Of a stretch of DNA of 64,000 nucleotides, positions 57,745-64,000 are shown piece after piece. This stretch comes from Liberibacter brunswickensis (lineage in GTDB: Bacteria > Pseudomonadota > Alphaproteobacteria > Rhizobiales > Rhizobiaceae). Position numbers and translations under genes: made by a program. Numbering within the stretch: position 1 is the first letter of the stretch; each line of letters begins with the position of its first letter. Location of the stretch: NCBI RefSeq assembly GCF_036858155.1, contig NZ_JAAEJX010000001.1:44673-108672 (forward strand), given 5' to 3'. Below the pieces are notes generated by a model that was not told the DNA's origin, made no database searches, and worked only from the letters and a program-made list of their open reading frames with translations.

Positions 57745-58428
57745 TTATTTTTTCAATCCTTTAGCAAGCAAAAACATTTCTACTGATTCTGTGCGAGATG
57801 CCATTGGTTTAATATGGATAACTTTTTGAAATTTTTTTTTGAGCAGACAAAGTATATCGTTGGTCGTTCCTCCTTGAAATGTTTTCACAAGAAAATCACC
57901 TCCTGGATTCAACATTTCTACAGCAAAAAATGCAGCAGCTTCACATAAACTCATAGTGCGTAAATGGTCTATTTTACGATTGCCAATAGTCGGATATGCC
58001 ATGTCAGACAATACAAGATCAGGCTTTCCACCTATTGCTTGATGTATAAAATCCCAAGATTCTAAATCTAGAAAATCAGATTTAAAAAATTTAACTCCTA
58101 TAATTCCTTCCATTTCTAATATATCTATAGCAGCTACACGAATATTATTATCATTAGAACCAGTTATACTTGCAGCTACTTGAGACCAACTTCCTGGAGA
58201 AGATCCAAGATCTACAACACGCCTATTTGATTTAAGTATTTTATGTTTTTCATTAATTTGGAGCAATTTATATGCAGAACGTGCACGCCAACCTTCTAAT
58301 TGTGCTTTTTGCACATAAGGATCATTAATATGACGATTCAACCAATTTCGTGAAGATTCTTGACAAGAGTTATTCTTTACTTTTTGAGTTAAATGACGTC
58401 TAAAAGAATCACTTGATGATTTGACCAT
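57745..58428 (-). CDS. rlmE: 23S rRNA (uridine-2552-2'-O)-methyltransferase
   Basis: Late step of 50S assembly (RrmJ/FtsJ family), 227 residues. The SAM-binding loop reads VVDLGSSPGSWSQV, and the catalytic K-D-K-E set is visible as K in RSAYKLLQI, D in VLSDMAYP, and K in LVKTFQGG. It is on the minus strand upstream of three tRNA genes. In rhizobia rlmE usually follows a Ppx/GppA gene, which is not in this window. Confidence 0.95.
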   Translation of the reverse strand: MVKSSSDSFRRHLTQKVKNNSCQESSRNWLNRHINDPYVQKAQLEGWRARSAYKLLQINEKHKILKSNRRVVDLGSSPGSWSQVAASITGSNDNNIRVAAIDILEMEGIIGVKFFKSDFLDLESWDFIHQAIGGKPDLVLSDMAYPTIGNRKIDHLRTMSLCEAAAFFAVEMLNPGGDFLVKTFQGGTTNDILCLLKKKFQKVIHIKPMASRTESVEMFLLAKGLKK

Positions 58429-58695
58429 AAATTTCGTTTATTCCTATACTTTGTATTTCAAAGTCATTGTATTATCAAGAGATATCTTTTTAAAGATATA
58501 TTTTTTATATTTTATTATAACTTTTTAAAAACAAAAAAAATAATCAAAGGAAATATATTATAATGGCATTACCCTAATATTAATATATTGACAAAAACAA
58601 TAGATAGGATTTAGGTTTTTAACTAACTTATGATCATAAAAAATTATAATTTTATATATATGTTCAAAATTAAAATAGTTTAATTTTTTGTATAT

Positions 58696-58769
58696 TGGGG
58701 AATAGTTCAATGGCAGAACTACGGACTCTGAATCCGTCAATCTTGGTTCGAATCCAAGTTCCCCAACCA
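58696..58769 (+). tRNA. tRNA-Gln (CTG)
   Basis: Acceptor TGGGGAA pairs with TTCCCCA. The anticodon stem ACGGA/TCCGT closes the loop CTCTGAA with anticodon CTG. The T arm is CTTGG-TTCGAAT-CCAAG and the CCA end is encoded. An antisense ORF across it is the well-known spurious translation of tRNA-Gln. Confidence 0.96.
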
Positions 58770-58917
58770 AACATAAAATTAATTTAATAACTAGAAAATA
58801 TTTTTTTAAAAATTTCCTTAAATTTTTTTTACTAAAGTAAGTTCATTTACAGGAAGTATAACGTAAAAATTATATTGATAATTGTACCAACAAGTAATCT
58901 ACTCAATAATAAAATAA

Positions 58918-58992
58918 TGGTGGGCATGACAAGAATCGAACTTGTTACCCCTACGATGTCAACGTAGTGTTCTACCAATGAACTACATGCCC
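58918..58992 (-). tRNA. tRNA-Val (GAC)
   Basis: On the minus strand the acceptor GGGCATG pairs with CATGCCC. The stem CTACG/CGTAG encloses loop TTGACAT with anticodon GAC. The T arm is ACAAG-TTCGATT-CTTGT and the CCA is encoded. It is located 82 bp from cpdR. Confidence 0.95.
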
Positions 58993-59074
58993 TTTTTACA
59001 ATATTGCTATATTTATCTTTTCTAAAACATATAATTAAATTTCGTCAACTTATTTATTAGTTTTATAAATAATT

Positions 59075-59437
59075 TTATGTGGTTAACAATCGATTTACTT
59101 CATTAACAAGATCTCGAAGGTGAAATGGCTTGGAAAGTACTTTTGCATTTTTAGGAGCATTAGAATCTGGATTTAAAGCGACGGCAGCAAAACCTGTAAT
59201 AAACATTACTTTTAAATCTGGATCTAATTCAGTTGCTCTACGTGCTAATTCAATACCATCCATTTCTGGCATGACAATATCCGTTAGAAGGAGGGAGAAA
59301 GGTTCTTCTCGAACTTTATCATATGCACTAGCTCCATTATTACAGGAGATAACTTCGTAACCAGCTTTTCCTAAGGATTTTATTAAGAAACGTCGCATAT
59401 CATTATCGTCTTCAGCGAGCAAAATTTTTTGATTCAT
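59075..59437 (-). CDS. cpdR: Single-domain response regulator CpdR
   Basis: Receiver-only protein of 120 residues that, unphosphorylated, directs ClpXP proteolysis of cell-cycle regulators in Caulobacter and rhizobia. The acidic pair D10/D11, the phospho-acceptor D53 (LLTDIVMPEMDG), T81 and K103 (LSKPFH) are all present. The C-terminal end NEVNRLL is typical. No kinase lies nearby; CckA/ChpT would be expected elsewhere. Confidence 0.92.
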   Translation of the reverse strand: MNQKILLAEDDNDMRRFLIKSLGKAGYEVISCNNGASAYDKVREEPFSLLLTDIVMPEMDGIELARRATELDPDLKVMFITGFAAVALNPDSNAPKNAKVLSKPFHLRDLVNEVNRLLTT

Positions 59438-59904
59438 CGTATAGAACTGCTATTTTAAAATACTAGTTTGATTTTTATATTGTTTAAATGACATTACTAT
59501 TAATCTAAATAGTAATCTCTCAACGTAACAATTGGTTCTTCAATTGTAATAAACTATTAATACATGAATGAATATTTTATTTCTAGATATTATGTATAAC
59601 GAATCTATTATCTTTAACAGTTTTGCTTTTAAATGGTAAAAAATATTATTTTTAAAATACAAATACCTTTATAATTAAGATCAAAAATAATACAATTTAT
59701 AGTTAATATTTTCATCTCTATTAATCTTAGAATTTTTAAATTTTTATATGAAAATATTATTAGATGTTTATTTATATGGTTGAAATCATATAATAAAATA
59801 AAAATATTTGATTCTTGAAGATGATCATTGTATGATTTTTATTTTTGATTTATAGTGAAAAAAGTTGTTTTGTTTGTATACTTAGTGACAGGAGTTTGTG
59901 AATA
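59438..59904. other. Gene-free spacer between divergent cpdR and peroxiredoxin
   Basis: 467 bp, AT-rich, with no ORF or RNA gene found. Both genes should have promoters here; no clear operator for a peroxide sensor was seen. Confidence 0.4.
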
Positions 59905-60438
59905 ATGATCAGATTTAAAATACCTCAAGTTACTTTCAATACACGTGTTAAAAAATCGTTAAAAGATGGTTCTCAATCTTTCCAATGGCAAGATGTAAGT
60001 ACAAAAGATCTTTTTTCTGGAAAAAAAATATTTATTTTTGCTTTGCCAGGAGCTTTCACTCCTACTTGTTCTGACCATCAACTACCTGGATTTGAAAAGA
60101 TTTATAGTGAATTGCTTTCTCACGGAATTGAAGATGTTTACTGCCTTGCTGTTAACGATGCTTTTGTTATGAATGCTTGGGGTAAGAGTTTGGATATTAA
60201 GAATGTTAAGTTATTACCTGATGGTTCTGGTGAGTTTACACGTAAAATGGGGATGCTTGTACGCAAAGACAATGTAGGATTTGGTTTTCGTTCTTGGCGC
60301 TATGGCGCTATCGTAGAAGATATGGTAGTAACAGATTGGTTTGTAGAAGAAGGATTGTCTGATAATTGTGCTACAGATCCTTATGAAATTTCTTCTCCGG
60401 AAAATGTTTTAAAATTTATTAAAGAAAATAAAAAATAA
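59905..60438 (+). CDS. Prx5-type peroxiredoxin
   Basis: Thiol peroxidase of 177 residues reducing peroxides and peroxynitrite. The peroxidatic C55 is in ALPGAFTPTCSDHQLPGF; active-site arginines are in FGFRSWRYG; additional C80 and C155 may serve as resolving residues. No signal peptide. It resembles the atypical 2-Cys Prx5/AhpE-like group. Peroxiredoxins of 'Ca. L. asiaticus' have been reported as secreted without a signal peptide; that this one is the counterpart is inference. It stands alone, with a GGAG 11 bp before the ATG. Confidence 0.9.
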   Translation: MIRFKIPQVTFNTRVKKSLKDGSQSFQWQDVSTKDLFSGKKIFIFALPGAFTPTCSDHQLPGFEKIYSELLSHGIEDVYCLAVNDAFVMNAWGKSLDIKNVKLLPDGSGEFTRKMGMLVRKDNVGFGFRSWRYGAIVEDMVVTDWFVEEGLSDNCATDPYEISSPENVLKFIKENKK

Positions 60439-60650
60439 TTTTCTTTATGAATTTACAATAATAAATATGACAATAAAATTAGCGCAGTAGTATTATTGTT
60501 TGTATTTTATTTTTTTGTATTGGTGATAGGTATGGTAGTTCATAGATTAACTGGCTGATATAGTATAAAAATATGATAACCGATAATGACTGAGTATAAT
60601 TTTCTAAAAAATGAAATTACTATTCATAGTACCACGAATTAGTATTTTTT

Positions 60651-60735
60651 TGGTGCCCAGGAGAGGATTTGAACCTCTATACCTTGCGGTACAGGTACCT
60701 GAAACCTGCGCGTATACCGATTCCGCCACCTGGGC
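60651..60735 (-). tRNA. tRNA-Leu (CAG)
   Basis: Class II tRNA of 85 bases on the minus strand. Acceptor GCCCAGG pairs with CCTGGGC. The anticodon stem CAGGT/ACCTG has the loop TTCAGGT (anticodon CAG). A long variable arm (TACCGCAAGGTA region) and encoded CCA are present. Confidence 0.96.
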
Positions 60736-60961
60736 TTGATTTTTATATATAATTTTTTTTATTCTAAATTCTTTTAATTATATCTTCTAAAGAATAGTTT
60801 CTTTGCTGAATAAAATATATAAGATGTTTTGTTTCGTAGTCAACTTTATTTATTTTTGCTATAGTGATTATGAAGGATGTTTTTGTTGGATTTTGATTGA
60901 TTTTTAAAGTTTTTGTTAATATTCTTAAAATAATTATTATTATGCTGATTTTTTTCGTTAT

Positions 60962-61761
60962 TTGATAGATATCTTATTTAGATATATAAACAGGTATCTA
61001 TATAATATTTTTTTGTTTTTACATATGTACATAGCAATACGTATAATAAAATCCATTATTGGAAAATTATTTTATTACCTTTATTCTGTCGTTTGTCCAA
61101 TTTGTAATAGAACAATAGATAGTCGTTTTTGTTTATGTTCGTATTGTTGGTCAAAAGTTTATTTTATCACTTCTTACGATAATATCTTAGAAAATAAAAA
61201 GAATAATTTTTGTACAGATTTTTTGGACTTTTTTCAAGATAATGTGTTTTTAGATAACATACGTTCTGTAACTGTTTATTGTGATATGTCATGTGTTTTA
61301 GTTCGTCTTTTAAAGTATCATGATAGAACTGATTTAGCTATTATGATGGCTCAGTGGATGTTTTCGTTCTGGAAAAGATTTAATAATGGATTCTGACTTA
61401 ATTGTTGCTATTCCATTACATTATTTTCGTCTTATACATAGACGTTACAATCAGTCAGCAGAGCTTGCACGACTTATCTCTAAATATTCAAAAAAACCAT
61501 TTATCCCTGGAGTTTTAGTGCGTAATCGATTTACTAGACCACAGGTAGATTTATTTATCCTTATCTGCTAGAAAAAAGAACTTACGTAATGCTTTTAATG
61601 TCTCTAAACGTGCCTATAAATATGTTTCTGGATTAAAAATTATTTTAATAGATGATGTTTATACAACAGGTTCAACGGCAAAATATGCAGCAATTGCATT
61701 AAAAAGAGCAGGGGCTTTAAAAGTGAGTATCCTAACTTTTTCTAGATCACTAAAAAATTGA
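60962..61761 (+). pseudogene. comF: Disrupted ComF-family phosphoribosyltransferase-like protein
   Basis: Three frames together encode ComF, the cytoplasmic competence protein. They are the zinc-finger part (CPICNRTIDSRFCLCSYCW, frame A to about 61380), IVAIPLHYFRLIHRRYNQSA (frame B to about 61556), and the PRPP loop IILIDDVYTTGST (frame C, stop 61759-61761). The first change is at about 61380. The second looks like a 10-bp insertion (TTTATCCTTA, after GATTTA at about 61553) with TTA/ATCC repeats. The likely original start is near the methionine codon at 61025. It lies beside the NDUFAF5/argJ group in rhizobia but is separated here. Confidence 0.88.
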
Positions 61762-61775
61762 TTCTTTAGTGATCT
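61744..61775. terminator. Hairpin between comF remnant and lytic transglycosylase
   Basis: AGATCACTAAA and TTTAGTGATCT make a perfect 11-bp stem with a 10-nt loop, overlapping the comF stop codon. It lacks a long U-tract on the plus strand, yet lies between convergent genes and may serve both. Confidence 0.6.
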
Positions 61776-61800
61776 TAAAAATTATTCTAAATATTTATAA

Positions 61801-62640
61801 TTAGTCATAAACATTTTTTATTTTGAGACCATCAATTTGTGATGCAATGTATGCAACAACTTTTATGTAGTTTTTAGAATTATTCCAAATTTTTAATTTT
61901 TCAAAATTTTCTTCTTTAGGTTGATATCCTTTACCTCTTATCCATCCATTGCCTTTTAAAAATTTTGCAGTTGATTCAATTGCATCTACCTTAGAGTTTA
62001 TTAAATCTGCCCTTCCATCTTTATCTGCGTCTACTGCAAATTTATCGACATTGCTTGGGAGAAATTGAAATTGTCCAATTTCACCATGAGTTGCACCAAG
62101 GGATTTAGTGGATATAATACCCTTCTCCATTAGAGAAAGGGCTGCGTAAAACTCTCTAGTAAATAATTTAGAACGACGACAATCATAGGCAAGAGTAGCA
62201 AGGGTTGAAAATATAGGAACATTACCTAATTTTTCACCAAATTTACTTTCTAATCCCCATAAAGCCATTAAAACACCTGCAGGCACTCCGTATTTTCTTT
62301 GGATATTTAGGAGAAATTTATCATACTTTTTTTGCATTATTTTTCCATTTGCAATAATTTCCAAGTAAGATATGTTTTGAAGGTATTCTTCAAAAGTTAA
62401 AGTTGGTTCAGTAAATTGCTTTCTATCTGCTATAATGGTTTCATTTCTATATTGTATACTAGAAAATACTTCATTGACGACTTTTGAACTAATGCCTTTA
62501 TTTAAAGCTTGCTCACGTGTTACTGAGATCCATTCGTTAAAATTATCAGCATTGTCTGAAGAACAAATTGCTTGGGAAATTACTGGGTAAATTGTTGCTA
62601 ATAAAAGTATTAATATTGATTTTGTGTTTTTAAAATACAT
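61801..62640 (-). CDS. Lytic murein transglycosylase (MltB/SltB type)
   Basis: Cleaves peptidoglycan glycan strands to 1,6-anhydro ends. A signal peptide (about 1-25, LILLLATIYPVISQA) has no lipobox cysteine at the right place, so the protein is probably soluble periplasmic. The catalytic glutamate is E132 in LMALWGLESKFGEKLG, and the domain continues with GEIGQFQFLPSN. At about 279 residues it lacks the C-terminal PG-binding domain present in rhizobial relatives of about 400 residues. The ATG at 62640 has GGAGAAAGG 7 bp upstream; a GTG one codon earlier is also possible. Confidence 0.88.
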   Translation of the reverse strand: MYFKNTKSILILLLATIYPVISQAICSSDNADNFNEWISVTREQALNKGISSKVVNEVFSSIQYRNETIIADRKQFTEPTLTFEEYLQNISYLEIIANGKIMQKKYDKFLLNIQRKYGVPAGVLMALWGLESKFGEKLGNVPIFSTLATLAYDCRRSKLFTREFYAALSLMEKGIISTKSLGATHGEIGQFQFLPSNVDKFAVDADKDGRADLINSKVDAIESTAKFLKGNGWIRGKGYQPKEENFEKLKIWNNSKNYIKVVAYIASQIDGLKIKNVYD

Positions 62641-62696
62641 CACTAAACCTTTCTCCTATATATAGATAAACTAAAGGATAATTATTATCGTTTGTC

Positions 62697-63704
62697 TCAA
62701 TCTTTTTGTATTAACAGTTCAGCAATTTGCACAGCATTTAATGCTGCTCCTTTACGGAGATTATTTGCAACAATCCATAAATTAAGTCCATTTTTAACAG
62801 TATGATCTTTTCTAATTCTTGAAACAAACACGATATCTGTATCTATGCACTCAATAGGCGTTGTATATTCATTTTTGCCTGACTTGTCTATTATTATACA
62901 ACCTGGAGATTTATTAATAGCGTTTATTGCACTCTCTACAGAAATATTTTTTTCTAATTCTATATTTACAGATTCGGAATGACCGATGAATACAGGAACA
63001 CGGGCAGCTGTGCAGTTAACCTTTATGTTTTTATCTAAAATTTTTTGTGTTTCTACTAAAACTTTCCACTCTTCTTTTGTAGAACCATCATCCATAAATA
63101 CATCTATGTGCGGAATTATATTAAACGCAATATTTTTGGTAAAAACATGATTTTTGATTTCTTTTTGTGCTAGAACAGCTTCTGTTTGAGTGAAGAGTTC
63201 ATTTATACCCTTTCTCCCAGCTCCAGAAACAGATTGATATGTCGAGACGACAACACGCTTGATTATTGCAAGATCATGCAAAGGTTTTAATACTACTACA
63301 AGCTGAATTGTTGAACAATTAGGATTTGCTATAATATTTTTACGAGACGCCAAGGATATCATCTCAGGATTAACTTCAGGCACAATGAGTGGAACATCCG
63401 AGTCATATCGCCATGCAGAAGAATTATCTATAACAATACAACCTGTAGAAGCTATCTTAGGGGACATTTGTTTAGAAAACGCATGTCCTGCTGACATAAG
63501 ACAAATATTTGTACTAGAAAAGTCATAGGATTGTACATCCTGTACTTCAATCTTTTTATCCCCAAATGGAAGTTTGATACCAATTGAACGTTCGGAAGCT
63601 AATGCTACAACTTCACTAATTGGAAAACCACGCTCATATATAATATTGAGCATTTCTCTTCCAACATTTCCTGTTGCACCAACAACTGCTATTTTGAAAG
63701 TCAT
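62697..63704 (-). CDS. asd: Aspartate-semialdehyde dehydrogenase
   Basis: Reduces aspartyl phosphate to the semialdehyde for lysine/diaminopimelate, threonine and methionine. The NADP motif GATGNVG is at 9-15, the nucleophile C130 in NPNCSTIQLV, and the histidine in VFIGHSESVN. The length of 335 residues is normal. Diaminopimelate made from its product feeds the peptidoglycan that ldtP and the transglycosylase modify. Confidence 0.95.
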   Translation of the reverse strand: MTFKIAVVGATGNVGREMLNIIYERGFPISEVVALASERSIGIKLPFGDKKIEVQDVQSYDFSSTNICLMSAGHAFSKQMSPKIASTGCIVIDNSSAWRYDSDVPLIVPEVNPEMISLASRKNIIANPNCSTIQLVVVLKPLHDLAIIKRVVVSTYQSVSGAGRKGINELFTQTEAVLAQKEIKNHVFTKNIAFNIIPHIDVFMDDGSTKEEWKVLVETQKILDKNIKVNCTAARVPVFIGHSESVNIELEKNISVESAINAINKSPGCIIIDKSGKNEYTTPIECIDTDIVFVSRIRKDHTVKNGLNLWIVANNLRKGAALNAVQIAELLIQKD

Positions 63705-63935
63705 AATGCTATCTTCTTTTCAATAGACTGACATGTTATAATAATTTTTTTAAGTACTTTATTTTAAAATAGTATTCTAGATAATATAGTAAAGAAAAGA
63801 TTTGATAAAATCAATGCCTCCGTAATAATCAGAAATTGTTTAAATTTAAAAATTTTGTATTAATAAATAACAATTGAGATTATAATAAATAATTATTAAT
63901 TTATCGTTAAGTCCTTGATATTATGGCTTTTTCAA

Positions 63936-64000
63936 TTATTCTCCGCACATTGTTTTGTTGGGTTCGGGATTAATTGAAGCAGAAATAACCTTAGAAGCAT
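63936..64000 (-). CDS. C-terminal end of an unidentified gene (partial)
   Basis: On the minus strand a frame enters from the right edge and ends with TAA at 63936-63938; its last residues read ASKVISASINPEPNKTMCGE. The GC-richer third positions and sense of the peptide suggest real coding sequence, but 20 residues are not enough to name it. It lies 231 bp upstream of asd on the same strand. Confidence 0.4.
   Translation of the reverse strand, partial: ASKVISASINPEPNKTMCGE

Noticed and set aside
58558..58770. Minus-strand ORF of 70 codons starting MVGELGFEPRLTDSES
   Set aside because: It is the antisense of tRNA-Gln; this peptide is a well-known artefact of translating tRNA genes backwards.
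1..64000. CRISPR array, prophage or insertion sequence
   Set aside because: No regularly spaced repeats, no integrase or transposase motifs and no phage structural genes were found on either strand.

Overview
The window is a very AT-rich alphaproteobacterial chromosome segment whose gene blocks follow Rhizobiales order. It also carries a MarR-type LdtR next to an L,D-transpeptidase (LdtP), a plastid/Rickettsiales-type ATP/ADP translocase (NttA), a choline ABC transporter and decaying competence genes. Together these point to a psyllid- and phloem-associated 'Candidatus Liberibacter'. I cannot fix the species by eye. No rRNA, prophage, insertion sequence or CRISPR array was seen.

Layout. 1-9.4 kb (minus strand): a pyruvate dehydrogenase block (coq10-like start, lipA, lpdA, pdhC, pdhB, pdhA), an FtsB-like gene, eno and kdsA. 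9.5-17.9 kb: a tiny membrane-peptide ORF and lexA, a comEC pseudogene with several lesions, gltA, parC and hemB. 18.1-24.6 kb: the ldtR-ldtP cell-wall pair behind an operator-like repeat cluster, then glyA-ribD-ribE-ribH-nusB. 24.7-29.7 kb: queF and a cation-diffusion transporter (minus), then choXWV. 29.8-38.6 kb (minus): SDR, purF, cvpA, radA, alr, dnaB, rplI, rpsR, rpsF. 39.1-43 kb: galE and secA (minus). 43.2-48.2 kb: argJ, a frameshifted mutT, a small membrane protein, nttA with a strong terminator, and an NDUFAF5-like methyltransferase. 48.5-55.6 kb: lepA (minus), then infC-rpmI-rplT-pheS-pheT. 56-64 kb: a Rhizobiales-type porin, rlmE, three tRNAs (Gln CTG, Val GAC, Leu CAG), cpdR, a Prx5-type peroxiredoxin, a broken comF, a lytic transglycosylase, asd and the 3' end of an unidentified gene.

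How the parts fit together. Most genes are core metabolism (PDH, citrate synthase, enolase, haem, riboflavin, arginine, purine) and information processing in conserved order. The remainder reflects host dependence: import of host ATP (NttA) and choline (ChoXWV), cell-wall remodelling under LdtR, a thiol peroxidase, and loss of DNA uptake (comEC and comF both broken). Expected neighbours such as gltX and nrdR are not at their usual rhizobial positions, and long gene-free AT-rich stretches flank several operons.

The observations most worth a second look are the operator-like palindrome plus exact tandem 20-bp repeat upstream of ldtR, an altered LexA self-cleavage site with no recognisable SOS box upstream, the short hydrophobic ORF that runs into the lexA ribosome-binding site, and the graded decay of comEC, comF and mutT. 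I did not find a convincing wholly new multi-gene system.
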